Shown here: one piece after another, positions 29,213 through 38,174 of the stretch
Numbering within the stretch: position 1 is the stretch's first letter
Layout: the number at the start of each line of letters is the position of its first letter
Assembly: GCA_016721465.1 (NCBI GenBank)
Contig: JADKIA010000008.1
Location: 526,325-590,324, forward strand
DNA: 64,000 bases
From: Ideonella sp.
GTDB lineage: Bacteria > Pseudomonadota > Gammaproteobacteria > Burkholderiales > Burkholderiaceae_C
Direction: 5' to 3'
The notes under the pieces: generated by a model
What the model was told of the DNA's origin: nothing
The model's database searches: none
What the model saw: the letters and a program-made list of their open reading frames with translations, nothing else
Translations under genes and position numbers: made by a program

Positions 29213-31531
29213 TCAGCGTTCGACATCGATGTCCTCGGGCGGCAGCCCGGCCCGCTGACGCCGGACCATCGCGTCGAACGCGCTTTCGAGGTGATGCGTG
29301 AAGCGCGCGGCATCGAACAGCGGCTGTTCCGCGCGTTGGTTCGACAGGCGGTCCTTCAGATCGCGCAAGCGCTGCGGTGACAGGGCCAGGTCGACCGCCA
29401 GCGCCTCGTAGTCGGCGTCGCTGCAGGTCACCAGTTCGGGCAAGCCCACCGCCTGCAACAGGCTGGCCGCCACCCGGCTCGCGAACGTTTCGCCGCATCG
29501 GGTGAGCACCGGCAGGCCGGCCCACAGTGCATCGCTGGCCGTGGTGTGGGCGTTGCAGGGCCAGGTGTCCAGGAACAGGTCGGCCGCACGATGCCGGGCC
29601 AGGTGCTCTGCCGGCGGCAGGTGGCGGGCGAACACCAGCCGCGCCGCATCGACGCCCTGGCTGGTGGCGCAGCGCCTCAGGTGCTCGACGGCCAGCGGGT
29701 TGTCGGCAAACAGCCAGAGCACGCTGCGCTCGACCTTGCGCAGGATGCGCATCCAAATCGCAAAGACATGAGGTGTGATCTTGAAGGCCTGGTTGAAGCA
29801 GCAGAACACCACCGCCTGCTCGGGCAGCCCGAGTTCGTGGCGTGTGAAGACGCGCTCCGACACCCGGCGCTGGCCGTCGTTGGGTTGGTAGCAGTGCGGA
29901 AGCCTGACCACCTGCTCTGAAAACAACGGCCGTGAGTCGGGCGTGATGACGATGGAATCGCCCACGATGTAGTCGAAGCAGCTTGCGCCCAGGCTGCCCG
30001 GGTAGCCAAGGAAGTTGACCTGGATCGGCGCGCTGCGGCCGAGAAAGATGCCCGGGCGGCAACCCCGGGTCAGGCCCTTGAGGTCGACCGCGATGTCGAT
30101 GCCCATCTGGCGCGATTGCCGGATCACCTCGGCATCGTCCACCGCCTGCACGTCGATGAACCGATCGAATGCGGCCGACAGGCGCCGCCGCATCGCGTCA
30201 TCGCGCTCGGGGCCGAATGAGAAGGCCACGACCTCGAAGCGGCTGCGGTCATGGCGCTCGATCACCTCGGCGATCAGGTAGGCCGTCGCATGGTTGTGCA
30301 AGTCGGCCGAGTAGTACGCCACCCGTATCCGGTCGCCCGCCGTTGATGGGCGAGTCACGGCCGGCCCGAGGCGAGGCGTCGCCAAGGTCTGCAGGTGGCT
30401 GCTCGCCGCGCGGCGCTGCAGGGCAGGTGAATCGCAGATGGCCAGCATCGCGAACGGAGGGGCGGCCCGCTCGCCCCGGCTCACCCGCTCGCAAAGGGAC
30501 TGCACCTGGGCCTCGTGGTCGGACCAATCGCAGCAACGCATGCGCGTGTGCAGGAGCATGCCGGGCAAGTCGTCGGTGTCGGGCCGCAGCGCCAGTGCCC
30601 GCTCGTAACTTTGGATGGCCTCGGCCATTCGGCCCAGGGCGACCAGCGCATCGCCACGATGCAGGTGGGCGGCCGCATCGTCGGGGCGCAGGCGGATCGC
30701 CTGGTCAAGGCACTCGACGGCCCTTTCGTGGCGGCCGCTCACCGTGAGGGCCATGCCCAGGTTGACGCGGGCCTGCGCGAAACCGGGCTCGACCTGCACC
30801 GCCCTGGAGTAGCACTCAATGGCAGCGTCCATGCGCCGCAGCTCGGCCAGCACGTTGCCTCGGTTGAGCAGGGCCTGCGGGTGATCGGGCCGCAGTCGCA
30901 GGGCGGTGTCCAGGCTGGCAAGCGCTTCGCCGTGCCGTCCGAGCTCGCACAGCGACAGCGCCCGGCTGCAATGGCTTTCGGCACGCTGCGGCGCGAAGCG
31001 GATCGCCTGGTCAAGGGCGTCGATCGCTTCGGCGTGCCGGCCCAGCTGCGCCAGCAGGTTTGCCCGGTTGTGATGCGCACCGGCGTGATCGGGCCTCAGC
31101 GCAATGGCCTGGTCGAAGCTGGCCAGGGCCTGCGCATGCCGCCCCAAGGTGCGCTGGAGGCTGCCGAGGTTGGAGTGCGCATCGGCGTCGCCGGGCCGCA
31201 GTGCGATCGCGCGCTGGTAGGCCTCGACGGCGGCTTCCGGGCGCCCGAGATCCTGCAAAGCCAGCGCCCGGTGGAAGTGGTAGGTGGGCACCCCTGGCGC
31301 GATGGTGATGGCGCGATCCAGCCGCTCGATGGCGCGGCCGAATTCGCCGCGCTGCAGCTCGGCCACACCGAGCATGTGCAGGCAATCGGCGTGGCGAGGC
31401 TGGGCCGCCAGGATCTCGCCATACAGCGCCACGGCCTGCGCGATGTGGCCCTGCTGATGCAGGGCCAATGCGCGGGCAAAGCGGGGATCGGTCACGGCTG
31501 GCCGACCGTCCTGGGCAGGGCCGCCAACCAT
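29213..31531 (-). CDS. TPR-repeat O-GlcNAc-transferase-like glycosyltransferase (GT41/SPINDLY type)
   Basis: A 772-residue cytosolic protein. About ten TPR repeats (roughly 10-345) are followed by a two-lobe GT41 catalytic region with RIRVAYYSADLHNHATAYL, VDLKGLTRGCRPGIF, FNQAFKITPHVFAIWMRIL and DLFLDTWPCNAHTTASDAL. Bacterial members glycosylate proteins such as flagellins or adhesins, or are uncharacterised. No acceptor gene is adjacent. A GTG around 31495 (VTDPRFARAL) could be the true start. It is divergent from a broken AraC gene. Confidence 0.88.
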   Translation of the reverse strand: MVGGPAQDGRPAVTDPRFARALALHQQGHIAQAVALYGEILAAQPRHADCLHMLGVAELQRGEFGRAIERLDRAITIAPGVPTYHFHRALALQDLGRPEAAVEAYQRAIALRPGDADAHSNLGSLQRTLGRHAQALASFDQAIALRPDHAGAHHNRANLLAQLGRHAEAIDALDQAIRFAPQRAESHCSRALSLCELGRHGEALASLDTALRLRPDHPQALLNRGNVLAELRRMDAAIECYSRAVQVEPGFAQARVNLGMALTVSGRHERAVECLDQAIRLRPDDAAAHLHRGDALVALGRMAEAIQSYERALALRPDTDDLPGMLLHTRMRCCDWSDHEAQVQSLCERVSRGERAAPPFAMLAICDSPALQRRAASSHLQTLATPRLGPAVTRPSTAGDRIRVAYYSADLHNHATAYLIAEVIERHDRSRFEVVAFSFGPERDDAMRRRLSAAFDRFIDVQAVDDAEVIRQSRQMGIDIAVDLKGLTRGCRPGIFLGRSAPIQVNFLGYPGSLGASCFDYIVGDSIVITPDSRPLFSEQVVRLPHCYQPNDGQRRVSERVFTRHELGLPEQAVVFCCFNQAFKITPHVFAIWMRILRKVERSVLWLFADNPLAVEHLRRCATSQGVDAARLVFARHLPPAEHLARHRAADLFLDTWPCNAHTTASDALWAGLPVLTRCGETFASRVAASLLQAVGLPELVTCSDADYEALAVDLALSPQRLRDLKDRLSNQRAEQPLFDAARFTHHLESAFDAMVRRQRAGLPPEDIDVER

Positions 31532-31669
31532 GCAGCGGGCAGCCCGGCCATGGTCAAACCACCTGTCCGCCGGCTTCGTGGCACTGCGCTTCGTCCCTTC
31601 CCTGTCGAGGCTGTGAAGTTTAAGGGCGGCCCCTCACCGGCACGACAGCACACGGCCCAGGCCCGGGGG

Positions 31670-31675
31670 TAGCAT
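31670..31675 (+). promoter_or_regulatory. -10-like box before the AraC remnant, near-leaderless
   Basis: TAGCAT ends seven bases before the ATG at 31683, the same arrangement as in front of uup and hemE. No -35 box is evident. Confidence 0.3.
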
Positions 31676-31682
31676 CCCTGCG

Positions 31683-32082
31683 ATGGCCGCAATGGACAGC
31701 CGCCGCATCTGTGAGACCCGCCTGCACAAAGTGCTGGCGCACATCGATGCGCACCTGGCGGAGCCACTGGAGCTGTACGAGCTGGCTGCAGTGGCGCACT
31801 TTTCACCGTTCCATTTTCACCGCCTGTTTGCGGCCTGGATGGGCCAGACGCTGGGCGACCATGTCCGCCAGCGGCGGCTGGAACGCGCGGCCTCGCGTCT
31901 GATCAGCTTGCCTGGCCAAGGTGTGCTGGACGTTGCGCTGGCTGCTGCGCAGCTGGCTGCCGGGCAGCGGTCTGCAACTGGACGATCGCAGCTGCTTCGA
32001 GCACTATCCGCCCGCCAGCCGGTACAACCCGGACACGGGACAAATCGCCAGCGAGCTGTTTGCGCCGGTGATGCCTTTGTAG
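31683..32082 (+). pseudogene. AraC-family regulator with GyrI-like effector domain, internally deleted
   Basis: The N-terminal AraC helix-turn-helix is normal (LHKVLAHIDAHL, HFSPFHFHRLFAAWMGQ) as far as VLDVALA near 31942. In another frame the sequence resumes with WLPGSGLQLDDRSCFEHYPP and ends FAPVMPL with TAG at 32080-32082. That is the last 45 or so residues of the GyrI-like effector domain found at the C-terminus of this regulator class. The second HTH helix set and most of the effector domain, roughly 550-600 bases, are missing. The gene cannot make a working regulator. Confidence 0.75.
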
Positions 32083-32100
32083 CAACGAGGAGCATTCAAC

Positions 32101-32514
32101 GTGAGCCATCCCACTGCCTTGGTCCTGGCCGCCCTGTGCGGATGGGCCCTGCTGCTGCTCGTCCTGATGGAGCTGTTGCGCGTGGCCTGGGTCGCACGCG
32201 GCCGCCTGGCGCCCAACGAATTCCGCCCGGACAACGCCAACCTCTCGCCCTTCATGCAGCGACTGGCCCGGGCACATGCGAATTGCATCGAAGGGCTGCC
32301 GGTGTTTGGCGGCCTGCTGCTGCTGGCCCTGGTGACGCAGCGCACGGCCCTGACCGACCCGCTGGCCCCCTGGCTGCTGGGCGCGCGAGTGACGCAATCC
32401 TGTGTGCACCTGGTGTCCACCAGCGTACCCGCGGTGAACCTGCGCTTCGCCGCGTTCTGCGTGCAGCTGGCCATCGCGCTGGTTTGGGTCTGGGGGCTGC
32501 TGATGCCGGGATGA
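32101..32514 (+). CDS. MAPEG-family membrane protein
   Basis: A 137-residue protein with four hydrophobic helices and the MAPEG core RAHANCIEGLPVFGGLLLL. MAPEG proteins are membrane glutathione transferase or peroxidase relatives. GTG start at 32101, 18 bases after the AraC remnant, with AACGAGGAG ahead as ribosome site. It may once have been controlled by the broken regulator. Confidence 0.85.
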   Translation: MSHPTALVLAALCGWALLLLVLMELLRVAWVARGRLAPNEFRPDNANLSPFMQRLARAHANCIEGLPVFGGLLLLALVTQRTALTDPLAPWLLGARVTQSCVHLVSTSVPAVNLRFAAFCVQLAIALVWVWGLLMPG

Positions 32515-32551
32515 TCCGGCGCCGCGCCCGGATGGCAGCGCCGTCGCCGTG

Positions 32552-32644
32552 ATGCCCTTCGAGTCCCTGGCCCGGCTGAGCGAGCTCGAGGTGAATGCGC
32601 TGCACCTGTACCTGAGGGGCGACCGGGCGCCCGCAGTTCGCTAG
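32552..32644 (+). pseudogene. C-terminal remnant of a c-type cytochrome (tentative)
   Basis: Thirty codons read MPFESLARLSELEVNALHLYLRG before TAG. This resembles the last helix of class I cytochrome c, where the axial Met is followed by a helix ending in alternating Leu and Tyr residues. No heme-binding CxxCH lies upstream. The rest of the 286-base stretch from 32515 to 32800 holds only the terminator below. Confidence 0.4.
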
Positions 32645-32757
32645 ACCGACCCCGCCGCGCTCGACCAGCACCGGGCAACGATCGGCGCGACGGCCCGGTG
32701 CTGCCGCCGACTGGCGGACTTGCGCGGCCCAGCGTGTGCAGTGCCCAACAACGAAAC

Positions 32758-32778
32758 AAGCCCGCACACGGCGGGCTT
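32758..32778 (-). terminator. Terminator of the cytochrome c' gene
   Basis: Perfect 8-bp stem AAGCCCGC/GCGGGCTT around a five-base loop, 22 bases past the cytochrome c' stop on the minus strand, followed on that strand by a T-rich GTTTCGTTGTTG tail. Confidence 0.75.
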
Positions 32779-32800
32779 GCGAGTTCAAGCGGCCAGCGAC

Positions 32801-33256
32801 CTATTGAACGCGGAAGTGGTCGTGGCAGTTCTTGCAGGCGCCGGCGGTGTTGCCGAACGCGGCCTTGACCTGGTCGGCGTTGCCGCCCTTGGCCGCCGCG
32901 GCCAGCTTGGCCATTTCGTCCTGCATCTTCTTGGCGTCTTCGTCGAACTTGGCGCGCTCGGTCCAGACGATGGGCTTGGGTGAGCCCTTTTCGGTGCCCG
33001 AGGTGCCGTCGACGAATCCGGCATAGGGCAGCTTGGACATGAAGGCAGCGACTTCGGCGTTGGACGCTGCGGCGGCGGCGTCGAAAGGTGCCTTGCCGCT
33101 GACCATGGCGCCGATGCGGCCAAAGTGCATGGCCATCACCTGGAAGGCGGCCTTGCGGTACTTCACGGCGTCTTCGGGTTTCTGGAACTGTGCGGCGGCG
33201 GGCAGGCTGGCCAGGGTGCCGAGGGCAACCACGACGGCCACGAGCTGACGTTTCAT
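32801..33256 (-). CDS. cycP: Cytochrome c'
   Basis: Periplasmic four-helix-bundle c-type cytochrome of 151 residues. It has a signal peptide (about 1-22, ending PAAAQ) and the heme site CKNCHDHFR at the extreme C-terminus, diagnostic of class II cytochromes. Cytochrome c' binds NO and helps resist nitrosative stress. ATG 33256 with a GGAGAG ribosome site is preferred over the longer in-frame start at 33277. It is divergent from a cytochrome b561-type gene, a common pairing that suggests electron exchange. Confidence 0.92.
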   Translation of the reverse strand: MKRQLVAVVVALGTLASLPAAAQFQKPEDAVKYRKAAFQVMAMHFGRIGAMVSGKAPFDAAAAASNAEVAAFMSKLPYAGFVDGTSGTEKGSPKPIVWTERAKFDEDAKKMQDEMAKLAAAAKGGNADQVKAAFGNTAGACKNCHDHFRVQ

Positions 33257-33483
33257 GCGGACTCTCCGATGGATCATTGACAGGGGGTGGACCCGTGGCG
33301 ACTGGGCCTTGGGGCTGCGCAGTGTACGGGCCAGGCCAAGTCTTTATTCCGCAGTCGGACTTGCGGTTGTCACCGAGCCCGAGGTCGCCTCGATTCGGCT
33401 ATGGTGCAGCCCTGGCCGGCCGCCGGGCTCGACGCCCCGCAGGCCATGGCGCCATCCCGACAGGCCTCCTCGAAAGCACCGTC
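33257..33483. promoter_or_regulatory. Divergent spacer between cytochrome c' and cytochrome b genes
   Basis: A 227-base spacer that must hold both promoters. A TTGACA hexamer at 33277-33282 points rightward but lacks a good -10 at normal spacing. No convincing NsrR, NnrR or Anr palindrome was seen by eye. Confidence 0.3.
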
Positions 33484-34167
33484 ATGAGCGAAAACCCCAG
33501 TACCACCCCGGTTCGCGTCTGGGATCTGCCCACCCGACTGTTCCATTGGCTGCTGGCGCTGAGCGTGGTGGCGCTGGTGATCACCGGCCATGTGGGCGGC
33601 AACGCGTTGAACTGGCACATGCGCATCGGGCTGTGGGTGGGCGCGCTGCTGCTGTTTCGTGTCGTCTGGGGGTTCGTCGGCGGGCGTTGGTCGAGGTTCG
33701 CGAGTTTTGTGCGCACGCCGGGCACGGTGCTGCGCTACCTGAAGGGCGACCACCGCCACGATGACCACTTCGAGGTCGGCCACAACCCCCTGGGCAGTTT
33801 CTCGGTGCTGGCGCTGATCGGCCTGCTGGCGGTGCAGGTGGCCACGGGCCTCGTGGCCGACGACGAGATCGCCACCACCGGGCCGCTGAACCGATTCGTC
33901 GCCACCGCCACCGGCCTGCTGGCCACCGGTTGGCACAAGGATTTCGGGCAGTGGCTGCTCATCGCCCTGGTGGTCTTGCACCTGGGCGCCATCGGCTACT
34001 ACCGCAAGCGCGGCACCAACCTCGTGCCGCCGATGATCACCGGCGACAAGGCGCTGCCCGCCACGGTGCCGGCCTCCGCCGACACTCCCGCCACGCGTGT
34101 GAAGGCGCTGCTGGTGATGGCGGTGTGCGTGGCGGCGGCCGTCTGGGTGGCGCGCCAGGGCGGCTAG
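33484..34167 (+). CDS. Cytochrome b561-family membrane protein
   Basis: A 227-residue di-heme b-type cytochrome subunit with four core helices and a C-terminal anchor helix (about 205-224). Heme-ligand histidines are expected in LPTRLFHWLLA, NWHMRIGLW and VVLHLGAIGYYR, all present. It is divergently paired with cytochrome c', to which it likely passes electrons from quinol. Confidence 0.9.
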   Translation: MSENPSTTPVRVWDLPTRLFHWLLALSVVALVITGHVGGNALNWHMRIGLWVGALLLFRVVWGFVGGRWSRFASFVRTPGTVLRYLKGDHRHDDHFEVGHNPLGSFSVLALIGLLAVQVATGLVADDEIATTGPLNRFVATATGLLATGWHKDFGQWLLIALVVLHLGAIGYYRKRGTNLVPPMITGDKALPATVPASADTPATRVKALLVMAVCVAAAVWVARQGG

Positions 34168-34170
34168 ACT
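34165..34170 (+). promoter_or_regulatory. -10-like box before the GNAT gene
   Basis: TAGACT overlaps the cytochrome b stop codon and lies 44 bases before the GNAT ATG. No -35 box is clear; read-through from the cytochrome gene is equally possible. Confidence 0.25.
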
Positions 34171-34214
34171 GGCCGCTGTCCGGTCCACGCTTGAAGCGTT
34201 GCGCCCATCGCACG

Positions 34215-34706
34215 ATGCCCCCACCCGAGATAAGCCTGCTGTCGCCCGACACGCCCGAGCTGCTGGACGCCACGCGGGAGATCTTCCGCGAGTACGCCAT
34301 GGGCCTGGGCATCGATCTGTGTTTCCAGAACTTCGAGGCCGAGCTTGCCGCCTTGCCGGGCGACTACGCGGCACCCGACGGTGCGCTGATGCTGGCCTAC
34401 GTGGACGGCGAGCTGGCCGGCTGCGGTGCCTACCGCCCGCTGGCCGATGTGGACTACGCCAACGCCTGCGAGATGAAGCGCCTGTATGTGCGCCGCGCCT
34501 TCCGCCGCTTCGGGCTGGGCCGCATCCTGGCGCAGGCCTTGATCGACAGTGCCACCCAGGCAGGCCATTCGGCCATGCTGCTCGACACCTTGGACGACAT
34601 GGAAGCGGCGCGCGGCCTGTACGAAGCGCTCGGATTCGAAGAGGTGCCGCCGTACTACTTCAATCCCATCCCCGGGGCGCACTACCTGAAGGTCGACCTG
34701 GGTTGA
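34215..34706 (+). CDS. GNAT-family N-acetyltransferase
   Basis: A 163-residue single-domain GNAT acetyltransferase. The acetyl-CoA loop appears as FRRFGLGRILAQALI, preceded by the MKRLYVRRAF strand and followed by LLDTLDDMEAARGLYEALGF. The acceptor is unknown. It follows the cytochrome b gene by 47 bases. Confidence 0.88.
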   Translation: MPPPEISLLSPDTPELLDATREIFREYAMGLGIDLCFQNFEAELAALPGDYAAPDGALMLAYVDGELAGCGAYRPLADVDYANACEMKRLYVRRAFRRFGLGRILAQALIDSATQAGHSAMLLDTLDDMEAARGLYEALGFEEVPPYYFNPIPGAHYLKVDLG

Positions 34707-34717
34707 GCGCGCCCCCA

Positions 34718-34771
34718 GGCCGGCCAAAGCCGGCCGTCCCCCGCGGGGAACAAGGAAAGTGGCACAGCCAC
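34718..34771 (+). repeat. Hairpin-rich intergenic element
   Basis: Three stems in tandem: GGCCGGC-CAAA-GCCGGCC (34718-34735), CCCCGCGGGG (34739-34748) and GTGGC-ACA-GCCAC (34759-34771), plus a weaker one at 34774-34788. No T-run follows. It fills the 181-base gap before the epimerase gene. The design resembles the repeat at 21889 and 38521, but the sequence is not clearly the same family. Confidence 0.55.
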
Positions 34772-34887
34772 ATTGCCTCAAGAGGGCATGAGCCTTCGCG
34801 CTGCGCGGGCCGAGCCAGGCGCTGGCGTAGCATGCGGCACGGCCAGACCCACCACTGCCTTTCCCAACACTTCTCACCAAGCCACCC

Positions 34888-35760
34888 ATGACTGCAAGCA
34901 CCGAAATGATCCAGGACGACACCGTGGAGTTGCGCAGCGGCGCCTTGCGGCTGGCCTTGCGACCCGACATGGGCGGCAGCATCGCGGGCCTGTGGCACCA
35001 CCACGTTCCGGTGCTGCGATCCACCGAGCCGCATGCGCTGCAACAGCCCCGGCTGGGCGCGTGCTTTCCGCTCGTGCCCTACTCCAACCGCCTGGGCTAC
35101 CGGCGGTTCCGTTTCAAGGGCAAGGACTACACCACGCAGCCCAACTTCGAAGGCTCGCCGCACTCGGTGCATGGCGTGGGCTGGCAGCAGCCCTGGACGC
35201 TGCGCTCGCACAGCCCGCTCGACGCGGTGATGGCACTGCAGCACACGGCCGACGGCCACTGGCCCTTCTCCTTCGAGGCACTGCAGTATTTCAGCCTCAC
35301 CCCGCACGCCTTGCGGCTGCAGCTGGTGGTCACCAACACCGGTGCCGAGGCGCAGCCCGTCGGCCTGGGCTGGCACCCGTACTTCCCGCGCCGCCAGCGC
35401 AGCCGGCTGCACATCGAGTTGTCCGACCGCTGGGACAACGACGACGCCCAGCTGCCCACGCGCATGGTGGCCCAGCCCGGCATCGACGGCGACGTGGTGC
35501 ACCTGGGCTTCGACAACTGCTTCGAGGGCTGGGCCGGCCAGGCGCGCATTCGCGACGAGAAGTTCTCGCTGCAGATGAGCGCGTCGGTGTCGCGCCTGGT
35601 GGTCTACACGCCACACGATCGCGACTGCTTCTGCGTCGAGCCGGTCAGCCACGTGAGCAACGCGATCCACATGGCCGACCCGGCGGCGCATGGCCTGGTC
35701 ACCCTGCAACCGGGCGAATCCACCGAAGCCTGGATGAAGCTGGACATCGCCCCGATCTGA
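34888..35760 (+). CDS. Aldose 1-epimerase (galactose mutarotase-like)
   Basis: A 290-residue mutarotase-fold protein. Family residues are visible: NRLGYRRFRFKG, the histidine in SVHGVGW, the histidine in GWHPYF and the acidic site CVEPVSH. It interconverts sugar anomers. The next gene, an SMP-30 lactonase-like protein, begins four bases after the stop, so both likely belong to one sugar-acid pathway. Confidence 0.9.
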   Translation: MTASTEMIQDDTVELRSGALRLALRPDMGGSIAGLWHHHVPVLRSTEPHALQQPRLGACFPLVPYSNRLGYRRFRFKGKDYTTQPNFEGSPHSVHGVGWQQPWTLRSHSPLDAVMALQHTADGHWPFSFEALQYFSLTPHALRLQLVVTNTGAEAQPVGLGWHPYFPRRQRSRLHIELSDRWDNDDAQLPTRMVAQPGIDGDVVHLGFDNCFEGWAGQARIRDEKFSLQMSASVSRLVVYTPHDRDCFCVEPVSHVSNAIHMADPAAHGLVTLQPGESTEAWMKLDIAPI

Positions 35761-35763
35761 TCC

Positions 35764-36678
35764 ATGGCGGTGCCGCAGATCGATCCTGCACTGGTGCAGG
35801 CCTTGCCCGTGCCGGCGTCCTTGCTCGGCGAATCACCCTGCTGGCACCCGGCCGAGCAGGTGCTGTACTGGTGCGACATCCCGGGCCGGCAGCTCAACCG
35901 CTTCGATCCGTCCACAGGGGCTTACCAGGCCTGGTCGTTCGACGTGGAGCCGGCCAGCTGCGCGCCGCTGCAAAGTGGCGGCCTGCTGCTGGCCATGCGC
36001 GATGGGCTGTGGCAGTTCGATCCCGACAGGGGCCGTCGAACGTGTCTGGCCGAGGCGCCCTACGACACCCAACGCCAGCGCTTCAATGACGGCAAGGCCG
36101 ACCCGCAGGGCCGATTCTGGGTCGGCACGATCGACGAGCCACGCGAGCCCCTGGCCGCGCTGTACTGCCACGACGGCGGCGAGCTTCGACGCGTGGCCGA
36201 TGGCATCACCGTGAGCAACGGGCTGGCGTGGAGCCCGGACGGCGCCACGATGTACTGGAGCGATACCAAGGCGCACACGGTGTATGCCTTCGACTTCGAT
36301 GCCGATGATGGCAGCTTGTCGCGCCGGCACGTGTTGGCGCAGTTCGCGCCTCGAGCGCAAGGCCAGTCGCTGGACGACTACGGCGGCCGGCCGGACGGTG
36401 CCGCAGTGGATGGCGAGGGCGCGTATTGGGTGGCCATGTTCGAGGGCTCGCGGGTGTTGCGCCTGGGCCCCGACGGCCAGGTGCTGGCCGAGCTGAAGCT
36501 GCCGCTGCGCTGCGCCACCATGCCCTGCTTCGGCGGGCACGATCTGCGCACGCTGTACATCACCACCGCCCGCGAGAACCGCCCGGCCGACGAACTGGCG
36601 CGGCAGCCCTGGGCGGGCCGGGTGCTGCAGCTGCGCGTGCCCGTGGCGGGGCTGCCGGTGAACTTCGCCTCGAGCTGA
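35764..36678 (+). CDS. SMP-30/gluconolactonase/LRE family protein
   Basis: A 304-residue six-bladed beta-propeller. Metal ligands of the family are in place: Glu in LGESPCWH, Asn in ITVSNGLAWS and Asp in GRPDGAAVD, with FNDGKADPQGRFWVGT between. Such enzymes hydrolyse sugar lactones. It is coupled to the epimerase gene; the pair suggests aldose oxidation via a lactone, though no dehydrogenase is present here. Confidence 0.92.
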   Translation: MAVPQIDPALVQALPVPASLLGESPCWHPAEQVLYWCDIPGRQLNRFDPSTGAYQAWSFDVEPASCAPLQSGGLLLAMRDGLWQFDPDRGRRTCLAEAPYDTQRQRFNDGKADPQGRFWVGTIDEPREPLAALYCHDGGELRRVADGITVSNGLAWSPDGATMYWSDTKAHTVYAFDFDADDGSLSRRHVLAQFAPRAQGQSLDDYGGRPDGAAVDGEGAYWVAMFEGSRVLRLGPDGQVLAELKLPLRCATMPCFGGHDLRTLYITTARENRPADELARQPWAGRVLQLRVPVAGLPVNFASS

Positions 36679-36762
36679 CCGAGGCCCGGCGCAGCCGGTG
36701 GCCGCGATCCGGACCGACGAACTCGGGCGGGTGGAGCGGGCCGAACAGGACGGGTTTGCCCG

Positions 36763-36768
36763 TATACT
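36763..36768 (+). promoter_or_regulatory. -10 box of the ATP synthase operon
   Basis: TATACT lies 38 bases before the atpI ATG in the 128-base gap after the SMP-30 gene. It matches the sigma-70 -10 consensus in five of six positions. No clear -35 box is seen 17 bases upstream. Confidence 0.45.
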
Positions 36769-36806
36769 TCTGCGGTTTGCCGAAACCGAGCGCCTGAAAG
36801 TTCCCG

Positions 36807-37313
36807 ATGTCCACGCGGCCTGTTGTGAAGAACGGCCCCTCAGACGGGTGGGCCGATCAGGAAGACGAGGCGGCAGACCACGGTTTCAGGCGCCTGACTC
36901 GTCAAGAGGCAGAGGCCTTGAGGCAGAAAGAGCCGCCGGTCTCACCCTGGCGGGTCGTCGCGGTGCAAGCCGCGGTCGGTGTGGTGGCGACCCTGTTGGG
37001 CTGGCTGCTCACCGGGAGGAGCGAGGTGGCGTGGTCGCTGTTGTATGGCGCGGCTGCGGTGGTGGTGCCGGCAAGCCTGATGGCGCGCGGCATGACCAGC
37101 AAGTTGTCCAGCATGGCGCCCGGCGTCTCCGCCGTCAGCTTCATGTTGTGGGAGTTTGCAAAAATCGGTGTTTCGGTTGCGATGCTGGCCATCGCCAACC
37201 GGGTGGTGCAACCCCTTGTCTGGCCGGCGTTGCTGGTGGGGCTGGTGGTCTGCATCAAGGTTTATTGGGTGGCGCTGTTGTGGCGCCGCACGAAGTCGAA
37301 GACAAGCAGGTAA
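36807..37313 (+). CDS. atpI: ATP synthase subunit I
   Basis: A 168-residue protein with a charged N-terminal tail (about 1-45) and four hydrophobic segments, at the head of the atp operon where AtpI always lies. AtpI assists assembly of the c-ring and is dispensable. It ends 12 bases before atpB. Confidence 0.88.
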   Translation: MSTRPVVKNGPSDGWADQEDEAADHGFRRLTRQEAEALRQKEPPVSPWRVVAVQAAVGVVATLLGWLLTGRSEVAWSLLYGAAAVVVPASLMARGMTSKLSSMAPGVSAVSFMLWEFAKIGVSVAMLAIANRVVQPLVWPALLVGLVVCIKVYWVALLWRRTKSKTSR

Positions 37314-37325
37314 CGGAACCCACTC

Positions 37326-38174
37326 ATGGCAGCCGAAGGTCACGTCGCAGAGCACGCGCCCACCGCGGGTGAATACATCATTCACCACCTCTCGCACCTG
37401 CAGAACAAGAAGCAGGTCGGGATCGTCGATTTCTCGGTCTTCCACATCGACAGCATCTTCTATGCGGTCGTGCTGGGCCTGATCGCCTGCTTCTTCCTCT
37501 GGCGTGCCGCCAGCAAGGCCACGTCCGGCGTGCCGGGTCGATTCCAGGCGGCGGTGGAATTGCTGGTCGAGATGGTCGACACCCAGGCCAAGGGCATCAT
37601 CCACAACGCGCAAAGCCGCAAGCTGGTGGCCCCGTTGGCACTGACCGTGTTCATCTGGATCCTGTTGATGAATTCGATGGACTTCCTGCCCGTGGACCTG
37701 GTGCCCGCGATTGCCGGCATGTTCGGCATCCACTACATGCGCGTCGTGCCCACGGCCGACCTGTCGGTGACCATGGGCCTGTCGGTGTCGGTGCTGATCG
37801 TCTGCCTGGTCTACAACGTCAAGATCAAGGGCTTCGGCGGCTGGGTGCACGAGCTGTTCTCGGCGCCGTTTGGCGACAAGATCTTCCTGTATCCGATCAA
37901 CTTCCTGATGCAGTTGATCGAGTTCGTCGCCAAGACCGTTTCGCACGGCATGCGGCTGTTCGGCAACATGTACGCCGGCGAACTGATCTTCATGCTGATT
38001 GCCCTGATGGGCGGCGCCTGGACGCTGAGCGCGACCGGCGTGGGCCTGTTCATCGGCCACATCATTGCCGGCACCGTGTGGTCGATCTTCCACATCCTGA
38101 TCGTTGCGTTGCAGGCCTTCGTGTTCATGATGCTGACCCTGGTGTATCTGGGTCAGGCTCACGACGCTCACTGA
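37326..38174 (+). CDS. atpB: ATP synthase Fo subunit a
   Basis: Membrane proton-channel subunit, 282 residues. The essential arginine sits in SHGMRLFGNMYAGELIF, and the C-terminal helices with FHILIVALQAFVFMMLTLVYL complete the half-channels. The long N-terminal extension with several His residues is normal for betaproteobacteria. Confidence 0.97.
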   Translation: MAAEGHVAEHAPTAGEYIIHHLSHLQNKKQVGIVDFSVFHIDSIFYAVVLGLIACFFLWRAASKATSGVPGRFQAAVELLVEMVDTQAKGIIHNAQSRKLVAPLALTVFIWILLMNSMDFLPVDLVPAIAGMFGIHYMRVVPTADLSVTMGLSVSVLIVCLVYNVKIKGFGGWVHELFSAPFGDKIFLYPINFLMQLIEFVAKTVSHGMRLFGNMYAGELIFMLIALMGGAWTLSATGVGLFIGHIIAGTVWSIFHILIVALQAFVFMMLTLVYLGQAHDAH

